A stretch of 64,000 nucleotides of DNA from Ensifer oleiphilus (GCF_013371465.1 NZ_JABWDU010000001.1:1045794-1109793); one strand, 5' to 3'. Shown: positions 34,833 through 44,900, numbered from the stretch's first letter. Notes: a model not told the origin generated them from the letters alone. Numbers and translations: made by a program.

Positions 34833-35035
34833 CTGTTTCGATGGGCTGTTCGCCTGTGGACGAGGGCGCCCTGCGGCCGATCCTTGACCTGACAGTCATC
34901 ACGGCCACGTCAGGTTCGGAGGCAGATGGCTTCTCGAGGCGAACTCCCCGGACGCATTGCGTATGTCGACGTTGCGTGGTCAGCGCGGCTGTGTGGTTTG
35001 GACGGCCCGAAGGGGCCAAATGAGGAGCGGAGCGA

Positions 35036-36871
35036 TTGAGCCCGATAGCATACACCGCCACCATCATCGCCGTTGCCGTCGTTCTGTTCGTCTGGAACAA
35101 GCTACCGGTTGTCTTCGTGGCGATGCTGACCGCATTGGCGCTGTGGGCGACTGGCGTTCTCACACTTGGTCAGGCGCTTGGCGGATTTGGTGATCCGGCC
35201 GTCATCTTTATCGCATCGCTCTTCGTCGTCAGCTCGGGGCTAGAGGTCACCGGTGTGACGGCCTGGGCCGGGCAACTGCTGATCCGCGGCGCCGGCGAAG
35301 AAAGCCGTACGCGCCTCCTGCTACTGACCATGGTGCTCGTCTCGCTTCTCACTGCGCTTATCAGCGTCAACGGTGCCGTCGCGGCGCTTCTGCCCGTGGT
35401 GGTCGTCATCGCTGTCCGCCTTCGGCGGAATTCCTCGCAGTTGCTCATGCCGCTCGTCTTTGCGGCGCACGCCGGCTCCATGCTCGCGCTGACGGGAACG
35501 CCGGTAAACGTGCTGGTGTCGGAAGCGGCCATCGATGCGGAAGGGCGTGGTTTCAGCTTCTTCGAGTTCGCCCTTGTGGGCGTTCCGCTTCTGGCCGGGA
35601 CGATGGCGATTATCGTGCTTTTCGGAAAGCAGCTTCTGCCCGAGCGCAACGGTGCAACCATGCCTGCCGACTTCAGTCAGCATGCCAAGACGCTCGTCGA
35701 GCAATATGGCCTGGCGAGCGGTATCTATCAGATGCGGGTGCGCGCAAGCTCGCCCTTCGTGGGCGCATCATCGTCCGGGATTGATCTTTCTGCCTACCCA
35801 GGACTGCAACTCGTTGCCGTTCAGGAGGGCGAAACGGCCGGTCCGATCAGGCGGGAGCAACTGGCCGAGGGGGATCATCTCCTTGTACGCGGCGAGGCTG
35901 AAAGTGCGGCCGTATTCGCCGCCGAGATGCATCTCGCCTTTCGCGACGAGAAGGTGGCAGGTCAAGGCGAGGAAACGCTCTTCAATCGCAGTTCGGGCCT
36001 GGCTGAAGTCGTCATCCCGCCACGCTCGGGGCTCATTGGCGAAACGGTCTTTCCGGGCATGGTTACCGACAGCGGCGACTTGATCGTTCTGGCGGTGCAG
36101 CGCGCCGGGGCGCAAATCGCAGCCGGAAGCGCGACCAAGGATGCAGGCGGCATGGTGCTGCAGGCCGGTGACACGATGCTTCTGCAGGGAACCTGGAAGG
36201 CGCTCGACGTTCACCTGGATGATCCGGACGTGCTGGTGGTCAATTCGCCGGAGCTCGTCCGCCGTCAAGCTGTTCCGATGGGACCGGGCGCACGCCAGGC
36301 GGTCATCATCCTGTTCGCTATGGTTCTGCTTCTCGCGACGGGCCTTGTGCCGCCCGCAGTGGCCGGCCTGCTCGCCGCCGGTGCGATCATCTTGTCGGGG
36401 ATCATGAGTGTCGAGCAATCCTATCGCGCTGTCGGCTGGACGACTGTGATCCTCGTTGGCGCGATGATGCCGCTGTCCACTGCCATGGTGCAAACGGGAG
36501 CAGCAAAACTGATGGCCGAGCATTTGGTCAACCTCGTCGGGGATGCCGGCCCTATCGCACTGCTCGCCGGCTTGTTCGTCCTGACGGCGATCATGGGACA
36601 ATTGATCAGCAACACCGCAACCGCACTAATCGTTATCCCGATCGGCGTGGCGGCAGCGACGGCCATGGGCATTTCCCCGCGTCCGGTGCTCATGAGCACC
36701 GCTGTCGCGGCCGCCGGCGCGTTTCTCACTCCCATTGCAACGCCGACCAACCTGATGGTGATGGGGCCGGGTGGTTATGCCTTCACCGATTATTGGAAGC
36801 TCGGATTGCCTCTGCTGATCTGGTTCTTCGTCGTTTCCGTCTTCATCGTACCGTTGATCTGGCGCTTCTGA
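35036..36871 (+). CDS. SLC13-type transporter with two RCK_C (TrkA_C) domains
   Basis: A 611-residue membrane protein of the citrate/dicarboxylate–sulfate (SLC13/DASS-like) group. Helices occupy residues 1–200 and 410–611, with a cytoplasmic insert holding two RCK_C regulatory modules (about 215–300 and 315–395). Family segments are TGTPVNVLVSEAA and the C-terminal TPIATPTNLMVMGPGGY. Substrates could be sulfate, phosphate or dicarboxylates. The start is TTG 35036 with GAGGAG nine bases upstream. It is about 200 bases after the M20 peptidase and may belong to the same unit. Confidence 0.88.
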   Translation: MSPIAYTATIIAVAVVLFVWNKLPVVFVAMLTALALWATGVLTLGQALGGFGDPAVIFIASLFVVSSGLEVTGVTAWAGQLLIRGAGEESRTRLLLLTMVLVSLLTALISVNGAVAALLPVVVVIAVRLRRNSSQLLMPLVFAAHAGSMLALTGTPVNVLVSEAAIDAEGRGFSFFEFALVGVPLLAGTMAIIVLFGKQLLPERNGATMPADFSQHAKTLVEQYGLASGIYQMRVRASSPFVGASSSGIDLSAYPGLQLVAVQEGETAGPIRREQLAEGDHLLVRGEAESAAVFAAEMHLAFRDEKVAGQGEETLFNRSSGLAEVVIPPRSGLIGETVFPGMVTDSGDLIVLAVQRAGAQIAAGSATKDAGGMVLQAGDTMLLQGTWKALDVHLDDPDVLVVNSPELVRRQAVPMGPGARQAVIILFAMVLLLATGLVPPAVAGLLAAGAIILSGIMSVEQSYRAVGWTTVILVGAMMPLSTAMVQTGAAKLMAEHLVNLVGDAGPIALLAGLFVLTAIMGQLISNTATALIVIPIGVAAATAMGISPRPVLMSTAVAAAGAFLTPIATPTNLMVMGPGGYAFTDYWKLGLPLLIWFFVVSVFIVPLIWRF

Positions 36872-36954
36872 TCTTCGGGGGAGCAACCTCGGGCGACTGA
36901 TCTGCCGTTCGCTCGCTGCAGCCCGCTTGAGTTACCGTCGCTGTTTCAGGGACA

Positions 36955-37020
36955 GAACATGCCGCAATCAAAGCGCTGCCGCGCCCTTTGCGCATCCAGA
37001 AAGGCGCGCGGCGCTGCAGC
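36955..37020 (+). repeat. Dispersed palindromic repeat, family 1, partial copy
   Basis: ATGCCGCAATCAAAGCGCTG continues into CGCGCCCTTTGCGC and the opposing arm GGCGCGCGGCGCTGC, matching the right-hand palindrome of the copy at 57426–57535. The left part is missing. Confidence 0.55.
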
Positions 37021-37118
37021 AGGACGGGGGGTGTTCGCCGCCCGTCTTGTTCGGCTCGAGAGCGGCGAGCGGCGTCGGCCTGAAGCGGGCCGCATCGATC
37101 CGCTTGCCCGCGATCAGC

Positions 37119-38843
37119 CTATTTCGATTTGACCAGCCCTGAGAACCCGGCCACGGCCAGAAGGCTCAAGGCCCAGCCTATGACCGATTGGAAAAAGTAG
37201 TATCTCAAGGTGAATGTGCCTGTCGGCTTCAACGAGTTCGCTCGCCAGAATTCCTTTTGTCCGATCGACAGCACCGGCAGGAGAACATCCAGCGAATACA
37301 TTGTCGGATTGAATTCCGGGTAGCTGGCAGCTTCCGGCTGCTTGCGAAAACAGGAGAGCTGGTTCTCCCCGGCATCCGCACGTCCGGCCAGGACCTGTGC
37401 ACTTGACGGCATATAGCGGCTTTCGCTCCGCTCGATATCGCACATTGTCCATTCAGGCGACCGCAGGATAACCGGACTGTTCGGTTTCATCGCGCCATTC
37501 TGGAAGGCGACAGCAAACACGCCCGTGCCGATCGCCCAGAAAAGCGTAAGCCAGACGAGTGCCAGCAGTGGCTGGCGCCCATAGCGGAGTGTTCCTGCCA
37601 GTATGGCGTCTATGGTGGCCAGCATGGCGCGCAACACCGGACTTCGGGTGCGTGCCCGGCGCGCGCGCCGTTGCAGGCGCTCCTTGGTGATCAGAACGGC
37701 GCGGGCCTCCTCGTCATGGCCCATCTCTCGCAGCACCATTGAAAGCTGCTCGTACGGCTGCGGCCAGAAATCCGCCTTCCATCGATCCGGGGTTTGCCGT
37801 GACAGCCAGTCGAGCCGACTTGCCGCATCGACTGGGCCGCCGATGAAGGCGCCGTATTGGCAACGGTTCAGCAACAGATCACCGCGCTGCGGCCAGCTTG
37901 CCTGTTCGTCGTCGATCGCTCCCATCGTCGTGGCCGTCAGGTCGAGCGTACCGACAACGGACGCGTTCTGCCGCAGGAAGAACGCGCCAGCGATCGTCGT
38001 GCGGTTGAGGCTCAAGGCATAGCCGCCGGGCTGCGAGAGCGACGTCGCGGTGCAATCGACGTCTCCACCGAAGCGGGCGCCCAGCACGCGAACTTCACCG
38101 ATGATGGTGGCGCCTCGAAGGGCAAGGTCGCCCCCTGCCACGATCCCGTCGCCGTTCAAGGCAATTTCGCCGGGGCGCTCGATGTTAGCCCCCATCGCGT
38201 TGACGTCGCCGTCGAGGCGAGCCGCCGAAAGGTTGATCCCGCCGCGCACATTCGCGCCGCGCAGGAGAATGCCGCCTCGGGTTTCCAGTCCACCAGCGTC
38301 AAGCGCGATTCCTGAAGATCCCGAAATCGACGCGCCGTCCGCCTCGATGTTGCCGCCGATGCGCGCGCCCGGGATCCGGATTTCGCCGGTTATCGTTGCG
38401 CTGCGCAGGGAGAGGCAGCCACGTGCTTCGAGCCGCTCGGCCTGCAATCCAGGCAGGGCCGAGCCATCCAGGAACAGGTTGTCGATGATGGCGGAGCGCA
38501 GCACCGGGGATGCTTCGAAGTGGCAATCCTTAAGACCGATGTCGCGGGGAATTCGGCATCCCTCGAGGTCGAGAATGCCGGTGATCCAGGCTCCGCTCAA
38601 CCGCAGCCCCTTCTCGTGCAGACGCAGGCCGTCCTTGCCAAGAATGAGCAGTCGCAGAAGATCCGCGCGCACGATCCGCTCGGGGTCCTCCCGCTCCGGC
38701 CGCAAGCCGTCACCCAGCCTGTCGAAGTCGCCGAGCTGCAGGTGCGCAACGACCTTGGCTTCGGCTGCGCTAAGGGGATGGAAACTGGCAGCGGTCGGGG
38801 CGACGGGAACGGCAGAAGCATTCTCCGGGGCTTTTTCGTTCAT
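37119..38843 (-). CDS. Beta-helix/pentapeptide-like protein with C-terminal membrane segments
   Basis: A 574-residue protein. An N-terminal 30-residue low-complexity stretch leads to a helical segment (HPLSAAEAKVVAHLQLGDF), then about 15 short repeats between residues 85 and 330 of the form G-x-L-x-L-x-x-A-x-I-x-G-x-I, as in a right-handed beta-helix. A basic helical linker follows, and two membrane helices lie near 420–445 and 550–570 with a Cys-containing loop between. Homologues are often called membrane-associated oxidoreductases, but no redox motif is visible. ATG 38843 is used; the frame extends to a TTG at 38867. Confidence 0.75.
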   Translation of the reverse strand: MNEKAPENASAVPVAPTAASFHPLSAAEAKVVAHLQLGDFDRLGDGLRPEREDPERIVRADLLRLLILGKDGLRLHEKGLRLSGAWITGILDLEGCRIPRDIGLKDCHFEASPVLRSAIIDNLFLDGSALPGLQAERLEARGCLSLRSATITGEIRIPGARIGGNIEADGASISGSSGIALDAGGLETRGGILLRGANVRGGINLSAARLDGDVNAMGANIERPGEIALNGDGIVAGGDLALRGATIIGEVRVLGARFGGDVDCTATSLSQPGGYALSLNRTTIAGAFFLRQNASVVGTLDLTATTMGAIDDEQASWPQRGDLLLNRCQYGAFIGGPVDAASRLDWLSRQTPDRWKADFWPQPYEQLSMVLREMGHDEEARAVLITKERLQRRARRARTRSPVLRAMLATIDAILAGTLRYGRQPLLALVWLTLFWAIGTGVFAVAFQNGAMKPNSPVILRSPEWTMCDIERSESRYMPSSAQVLAGRADAGENQLSCFRKQPEAASYPEFNPTMYSLDVLLPVLSIGQKEFWRANSLKPTGTFTLRYYFFQSVIGWALSLLAVAGFSGLVKSK

Positions 38844-38984
38844 GAGCCTCGCATCCGTGTTGCGCAACCTGTGGAGGCTTGCCGCTCGGTCGGCCGACGC
38901 GAGCCCGCTTGTGGCATTCGCTCCGGCTGGCAGGCAGTCATGACGCGTCTGTTCATGCGATCGTTTCCTCCGCCATGGCGCTTG

Positions 38985-39009
38985 CCCTATCCCCTATCAC
39001 CTATCCCTA
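38985..39009. repeat. Short tandem repeat, 7-bp unit
   Basis: CCCTATC CCCTATC ACCTATC CCTA: three full units and a partial one, about 140 bases upstream of the beta-helix protein start. Confidence 0.75.
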
Positions 39010-39278
39010 CCGGATCCCGGGCGCGGTCTTGCCGTAACGCAGACCGCATCGATGCAGGCGATGCGAACCGCAGTTGTCCCGAACAGGCCCTCCAACGCAG
39101 CGGGCTGCGACGACCGAACCATTTGATCGCGCGGCGCGTTGCCGGTTCGCTGCTGGTATTGTCAGCGATTGATTTCCCCGTTTTGAGGGCGGGTCAAGAG
39201 GTGTTGGCTGCCGCAGGCGACCTTGGGTGTCGAAAAGCGCAAGGATGCGGCGGCGTATCGGACCAGAAGCAAAGTTTC

Positions 39279-39297
39279 TGGATTCAGTGCCGATCAC
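39279..39297. repeat. 19-bp motif, copy 2
   Basis: TGGATTCAGTGCCGATCAC, 168 bases before the first gene of the Mrp-like operon; three differences from the copy at 31332. Confidence 0.55.
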
Positions 39298-39464
39298 AGT
39301 TCGACCCAGGCGATGCTAAGCTACCGAAATAATGCATCAATGCCCATCCGGACCGCCTCATGCGCGCCATTCGGATTAAGGCCAGCCGGTAGGGGAGCGT
39401 GAGTTGAGTTGCCTGCCTTGAGTGCGCGCTACCAATCCTTCATCACCTGCCGAAAGCCTGCGCG

Positions 39465-39995
39465 ATGCAAGAAGACCAAGGAACAACGCAGCGACAACCA
39501 GTGGGATTTCCGGAGAGCCTGATCGTTCTCTGGGGCTTTCTGTTCGTTGTCTGGCTGGTGATCAATTCCTCCGTCGAGCCGCCGATCGTCGTCACCGGCG
39601 CGCTGGCCTCGCTGGCCTTGGCCGCGATATTCGTGCGCCGCGGCGATGTCTGGAGAATTGGGCTGACGCCGCGCAAGGCTTTCCATTTTCTCGCTTACAC
39701 CGGCGTCTTCCTGGTCGAGCTGGTCAAAGCCAATATCGAGATGCTGCGCTACGTCTACTCGCCGCGGATCGATATCCGCCCCGGCATCGTCAAGGTCAAG
39801 ATGCCGCTCAGGTCGCCGATAGGCCGCCTGGCTTTGGCCAATTCGATCGCGCTGACACCCGGCTCGCTTGTCATGAACCTGCAGGGCGATGCGTTGTTCA
39901 TTCACTGGCTTGACGTGAAGACCACCGACCCGGATGAGGCGACCCGAATGATCATCGGACCCTTCGAGAAGCACCTGGGAGCGGTTTTTGGCTGA
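39465..39995 (+). CDS. mrpE: Na+/H+ antiporter subunit E (MrpE/MnhE)
   Basis: A 176-residue membrane subunit of a multisubunit cation/proton antiporter. It has two helices near residues 18–60, a third near 75–95 and a C-terminal cytoplasmic domain with LTPGSLVMNLQGDALFIHWLDV, the MnhE signature. First gene of the operon; its stop overlaps the start of the F subunit. The ribosome site before ATG 39465 is weak. Confidence 0.93.
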   Translation: MQEDQGTTQRQPVGFPESLIVLWGFLFVVWLVINSSVEPPIVVTGALASLALAAIFVRRGDVWRIGLTPRKAFHFLAYTGVFLVELVKANIEMLRYVYSPRIDIRPGIVKVKMPLRSPIGRLALANSIALTPGSLVMNLQGDALFIHWLDVKTTDPDEATRMIIGPFEKHLGAVFG

Positions 39996-40248
39996 GATCA
40001 TCCTGCAGATCGCTGTCGTTCTGATTTTCTTCAGCATCGTCTTTGGGGTGGTGCGGCTGGTTGTCGGGCGGACCACGATCGACCGGGTCGTTGCCATCGA
40101 TATGCTGTCGGTGGTGACGATCTCGCTGATTGCGCTCTACGCCCATATTTCGGGGCGCTTCGTCTACATCGACGTCGCCCTTGTCTATGGGTTGCTGAGC
40201 TTCCTCGCGGTCCTCGCCATTGCTCGCTATCTGGAGAAGGGGCCCTGA
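39988..40248 (+). CDS. mrpF: Na+/H+ antiporter subunit F (MrpF/MnhF)
   Basis: An 86-residue protein with three membrane helices and the MnhF segment GRTTIDRVVAIDMLS. The start is a TTG overlapping the end of mrpE by eight bases, with GGAG seven bases upstream, so translation is probably coupled. The C-terminus RYLEKGP is typical. Confidence 0.92.
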   Translation: MAEIILQIAVVLIFFSIVFGVVRLVVGRTTIDRVVAIDMLSVVTISLIALYAHISGRFVYIDVALVYGLLSFLAVLAIARYLEKGP

Positions 40249-40250
40249 TC

Positions 40251-40499
40251 ATGCTCGAAACGCTGATCCTTTTGGTCTGTGGCAGCATTCTGGTGAGCGG
40301 CGTTCTTGCAGTCGTGCTCAACAACCTCATGGCTGCGATGGTCAGCGCCGGGCTCGCAAGCCTGTTTGCTGCCGCCTCTTATGTTCTCCTTGCCGCGCCT
40401 GATGTCGCCATGGCCGAGGCCGCAATCGGCTCGGGCCTTGCGACCTTGATTTTCCTCTATGCGATCCGCAAAACCGGCGGGGACGTGACGGATGAGTGA
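40251..40499 (+). CDS. Stand-alone DUF4040/MbhD-type antiporter subunit (MrpA C-terminal fragment)
   Basis: An 82-residue three-helix protein whose segment APDVAMAEAAIGSGLATLIFLYAI is the DUF4040 signature. In classical Mrp systems this piece is part of the MrpA C-terminus; here, as in Mbh-type complexes, it is a separate gene. It starts two bases after the mrpF stop and ends overlapping mrpG. Confidence 0.9.
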   Translation: MLETLILLVCGSILVSGVLAVVLNNLMAAMVSAGLASLFAAASYVLLAAPDVAMAEAAIGSGLATLIFLYAIRKTGGDVTDE

Positions 40500-40836
40500 A
40501 CTGATCGGCAGTATCGTGATCCTCGCCGGCGCATTCTTCCTGTTCTCCGCGGGTGTCGGCCTTTTGCGCATGCCCGATGTCTTCACACGCATCCAGGCGG
40601 GAACCAAGGCTTCGACGCTGGGCAACATCCTGGTTCTTGCCGGTCTCGGCATTTACCACCCCGACTGGTCTCTGAAACTGCTGATCATCGCGTATTTCGT
40701 TCTGATGACGAATCCATTGTCGTCGCATGCGCTGTCACGCGCCGCCCATTCGATCCGCACGCCGATGGCTCGCACAACAGTCGTTGACGCGCTGCGGGAC
40801 GAGAATGACGCCTCCGCGGCAAAGGGTTCCTCATGA
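40492..40836 (+). CDS. mrpG: Na+/H+ antiporter subunit G (MrpG/MnhG)
   Basis: A 114-residue subunit with three helices and the MnhG motif GLLRMPDVFTRIQAGTKAST. The start overlaps the previous stop (ATGAGTGA), and its own stop overlaps the mrpB start. The polar C-terminal tail of about 30 residues is longer than strictly needed for the family. Confidence 0.93.
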   Translation: MSELIGSIVILAGAFFLFSAGVGLLRMPDVFTRIQAGTKASTLGNILVLAGLGIYHPDWSLKLLIIAYFVLMTNPLSSHALSRAAHSIRTPMARTTVVDALRDENDASAAKGSS

Positions 40837-41531
40837 GGCGCCTGTTCATCCTGTTCGTTGTCGCCGGGTTTGGCGTCATCTTTGCCGGGCTGGTCGCCGG
40901 TTATAGTGAGCGCCAGACATTGTCGGCTCTGGCGACGTTCTACCTGACCGAGGTTCCGGCAGACCTCGGTGCCGCCAATGTCGTCACCGGCATTCTGATC
41001 TCGTTTCGGGGCTTCGATACGCTGGGTGAGGTCGCGGTACTTTTCATGGTGGCGGCGAGTGTCGGCGTCATTCTGGCAAGCGAACCGGGTGACAAGCCGC
41101 ACTTGATGTCCGCAATGGGCGGCAAAGGGCAGGGGCCGAGCGAACTGGTGCGCAACGGTGCCGAGGTGGTGCTTCCGCTCATCTTCCTTTTCGGTATCTA
41201 CGTGATCATGAACGGTCACCTTTCGGCAGGCGGTGGCTTCCAGGGAGGGGCGGTGGTTGCCTCCGGCGTGATGCTCATGATGCTCGCCTATCCCACTGGG
41301 CCTCTCCACCATGGTTTTCTCAGCATCACGGAAACGCTTGCCGGCGTTTTCTATGTCTGCATCGGTATCCTGGGCATGGTCTTCGCCGGTGGCTTTCTCG
41401 ACAGCCATATTCTGCCGCTTGGCGACTTCGGGACACTAGTGAGTGCCGGGGCTATCCCGCTGATATCGATCCTTCTCGGTATCAAGGTCGGCGCGGAATT
41501 GAGTGTCATCATCGACCGGTTCCGCAACTGA
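40833..41531 (+). CDS. mrpB: Na+/H+ antiporter subunit B with N-terminal MbhE-like domain
   Basis: A 232-residue fusion. Residues 1–90 match the MbhE/MrpA-terminal segment (NVVTGILISFRGFDTLGEV); residues 100–232 are MnhB proper (NGAEVVLPLIFLFGIYVIM and GHLSAGGGFQGG). About six helices in all. It overlaps mrpG by four bases (ATGA) and is followed by mrpC after 22 bases. Confidence 0.92.
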   Translation: MRRLFILFVVAGFGVIFAGLVAGYSERQTLSALATFYLTEVPADLGAANVVTGILISFRGFDTLGEVAVLFMVAASVGVILASEPGDKPHLMSAMGGKGQGPSELVRNGAEVVLPLIFLFGIYVIMNGHLSAGGGFQGGAVVASGVMLMMLAYPTGPLHHGFLSITETLAGVFYVCIGILGMVFAGGFLDSHILPLGDFGTLVSAGAIPLISILLGIKVGAELSVIIDRFRN

Positions 41532-41553
41532 GCCATGGGAGGCAAGGGTCAGC

Positions 41554-41922
41554 ATGGGAGTGCCGATATCACAGATACTTCTCACGACCGGGTTTCTCCT
41601 CGTGCTGATCGGCTTTTGGGGCATACTGAGGCATCGCAACATCCTGCGCATCATCATCGGCTTTTCGCTGATCGATACCGGCATGCACATTGTTCTGGTG
41701 GCGACAGGCTACATCACCGGCGGCACCGCACCGATCATCGATGAGGCGCTCGGCATAAAGGAAGCGGCCACGCGCACGGTCGATCCAATCCCCGCCGCCC
41801 TGGTCGTGACCGCCATCGTCATCGGCTTTTCGGTGACGGCGATCATGCTGTCCTTCGCGATCCGGCTTCACGCCACGCGAAAAACCCTTTCGATCGACGC
41901 GCTGACGGAGTCGAAATGGTAG
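41554..41922 (+). CDS. mrpC: Na+/H+ antiporter subunit C (MrpC/NuoK-like)
   Basis: A 122-residue NuoK-like subunit with three helices; the conserved pattern RNILRIIIGFSLIDTGMHIVL and DPIPAALVVTAIVIGFSVTA is clear. AGGG lies six bases before ATG 41554; the longer upstream frame overlaps mrpB and is rejected. The stop overlaps the start of the large antiporter gene. Confidence 0.93.
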   Translation: MGVPISQILLTTGFLLVLIGFWGILRHRNILRIIIGFSLIDTGMHIVLVATGYITGGTAPIIDEALGIKEAATRTVDPIPAALVVTAIVIGFSVTAIMLSFAIRLHATRKTLSIDALTESKW

Positions 41923-44900
41923 ACAGCCTGTTCCAGCCGCTGAACATTTTTCTGCTTGGCCTCGGCGGCGGCTTTCTCATTCCCCTTCTGTACAAAATCG
42001 CCAAGCCGCTGCCGGCGGTCGGGTTTATCATCGCCCTGTTGGGAATGACGGTCATATCAGGCGTCTGCCTGTGGAGCGTCCATCATGGCGGATCGACAAT
42101 CGAGGTGTTGACCGCCGGCAGCGTGCCGCCGTTCTCGATCAACTTGCGTTTCGGTCCGTGGGAGGGATTTTTCTCCGTCTGCGTCAACGTCGTTGCAATG
42201 CTTGGCGCCTGGCATCTTTGGGGACGTCTGCACGCGAGCTATCCGGCCCTGCTGCTGTACCTGATCCTGACCATGGGCATCAACGGCATGGTCATGACCC
42301 GCGATCTGTTCAACCAGTTCGTCTTTCTGGAGATCGTATCGATCGGCACATATGGGCTTCTCGGATTCGAGCGGACGCCGGCAGCGCTTGCTGCGAGCTT
42401 CAAATACATCATGGCGACGGTGCTCGCCTCGTCCTTCTTCCTGCTCGGCGCGGGTCTGCTCTACCATGTGACAGGTACGCTCAACATCGATGACATGATT
42501 GCGAACCGAGCATTGATCATCGGCCCCATCGGGGTAACGGCGCTGCTGCTTGTTCTTTCCTGCCTGGTGCTCGAGCTGAAGCCATTCCCGGCAAATGGTT
42601 GGGGGCTCGATGTCTACGAGACTGCGAACAGCGGGATTGCGGCACTTGTCTCCGTTGGGGTATCGGCCGGCGTGTTCTTCGCGCTCTTCAAGCTGCTGCC
42701 GCTTTTTGAAGACCATCTCGGAATGCTCGCTCTGTCTGGCGGGATAACCTTCCTCTTCTCCAATCTTGTCGGATTGAGGCAAACCAGCGTCCAACGGATG
42801 CTCGGTTATTCCTCGATCGCGCAAATGGGCCTTCTCACGCTTGCACTCGCGTTGCTGCAACAGCTTGGCGCTGAACAGGCGTTGCCGCTGGTCGTCGGTG
42901 GCCTTTTCATCAACCATCTCATTGCCAAGGCCGGCCTTTTCTGGCTCGCCGGGATTGTCGAGAGGCGCGAGGTCGACGGCTGGTCCGATGTCGCAGGCAA
43001 TCCCGTCCTGCTTTCCATCCTTGCGGTGTTCGTAGTCGCGATTGCCGGCTTGCCGCCATTTCCCGGCTTCTGGGCGAAATGGGAACTCGTGATGCAGGCA
43101 GCGGCGGGCGAGCGATACATATGGATTGCCGTCATCCTGGTCGGGTCGTTGCTCGAGGCAGCCTATATGTTCCGCTGGTTCAAGCAGGCAACGCGCCCGC
43201 TGCCGGGCGAAACGAAGATCAGTCCGACGCCGGGTCGGCTGGTGCCCGTGCTGGTCTGCGCGGCTTTGCTGTTTGCGGGCGGCTATGCTGCGGCGAGCCT
43301 GGCCGGTGCGGCGTCGCTGCTGCTGGTTGCTCCGCTTGTCGTCGGGGTGGGTCTCTACATGCTCGATTGGCTTCCCGGGCGGGCCAAGTGCGTGCTGATG
43401 TTGGCGGCCGTGCTGGTTGTCGGCTGGTGGATCGTTCGTGATATCGACGGTTTGCGCCGGCTGTTTGCCGTGCTCCTTCTTGCCGGCGGGCTGGTCATCG
43501 CCTTCGCAAGCCTCTATCGCTCCGATGCTCGTGGCGGGTTCTATCCGATGATGGCCATCCTGCTGCTGTCGATCGCCAGCCTGCTGCGCGCCGCCACCAG
43601 CCTGGAATTCTTCTTCCACTGGGAATTGATTACGCTTTCCTCCTATTTCCTGATCGCGCAGAGGCGCGAGGCGCATCCCTATGTATTGCAGTTCCTGCTG
43701 TTCTCGCTGGTGTCGGCCTTCTGCCTGCTCGCCGGCTTTGGCATTGCCGCCACCGCCAACGGCACCACCGCGCTCGCGGCTTTTGCCACGGCCGGCCCGG
43801 ATGCGGCTCCGGCCTTCATGCTCCTGGCAATCGGTTTCCTGATCAAGGCCGGCGCCGTCGGCGTTCATGTCTGGCTGCCGGGGGCCTACGCCGAGGCCGA
43901 TGATGATCTGTCGGCAATGCTGTCTGCCGTCATCAGCAAGGTCGCTGTCTTCGGCCTGTTCATGGTCACCTATCTTGCCATTCGCTCGCAAGTCGGGCTC
44001 GAGATGGCGCATGTGATGGGGTGGATCGGGCTTCTGACGACCATTGCGGGTGCCGTCATGGCGCTTCAGCAGAGCGACATCAAGCGCATGCTCGGTTATT
44101 CCAGCATGAGTCAGATCGGCTATATCATCACGGCGATCGCGCTGATGAGTCACCTCGGCTGGGTAACGGCGTTCTATCTCGTCGCCAACCATCTGATGGT
44201 GAAGGGCATCCTGTTTCTCGCCGCCGCCGGCGTCATCCTGGCAACCGGCACCAGGTTGCTCGATCAGACCGGCGGCCTTGCCCGAAAGATGCCACTCACT
44301 TTTGCAGCCGTTGTCATTGCCCTGATCTCGATGTCCGGCCTGCCACCACTGGCCGGCTTCGGCGGCAAATGGTTATTGTTGAGCGCGATGACGGACAGGG
44401 GCTGGTATGGCTTGGCAATCGTTGGCGTTCTGGCGACGTTTATCGGTTTCCTCTACATGTTTCGCTTGGCCTATTCGATCTTCCTCGGACCGCAAAAAAC
44501 CGCTTATGAGGAGGTGCGGGAGGCGCCGTGGCCGTTGCTCGTCCCGCAGTTCGTCCTGATTTTGGCAATTTTCGTGCTGTCCTTCTTCCCGAAGCTGCTG
44601 ATGGATCCCGTGTCCGCGGCCATTGACCCCTATTTTGCTTCAACGCTGGTTTGGCAGGGCATGTCGCTCGAGACGATCTATGGCTACTGGAACCCAGTTC
44701 CCGTCATGGCGTTCAGCGTGGCGGCCGCTGTCGTTCTGCTCGCGCTGTTCCTGTTGATCTACAGAGCCGGTTGGGGGCGCTCCATTCCGGTGAGCACCTC
44801 GCATTTCTACGGCTTCTATCGGCTCGTCTTTGCGCCGCTCGTGACACCGGTTGCCAACTTCGTGTGGGACGGGGTCTGCAGTCTAACCATCGGTTTGGCC

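Larger units (their letters stand above)
38844..39464. other. Long intergenic region upstream of the Mrp-like operon
   Basis: About 620 bases without a supported gene. It contains a heptamer tandem repeat near 38985 and the 19-bp motif at 39279. The operon promoter probably lies between 39300 and 39460. Confidence 0.45.

Noticed and set aside
39007-39297. 96-codon minus-strand frame in the gap before the Mrp-like operon
   Set aside because: No ribosome site, atypical composition and it covers the 19-bp motif; judged non-coding.
38520-39332. 270-codon plus-strand frame over the start of the beta-helix gene and its upstream gap
   Set aside because: No family resemblance and no ribosome site; the minus-strand repeats are the real coding signal.
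42057-44192. 711-codon minus-strand frame inside the antiporter gene
   Set aside because: Composition (His, Gln, Asp-rich) is that of a shadow frame; the plus-strand antiporter is certain.
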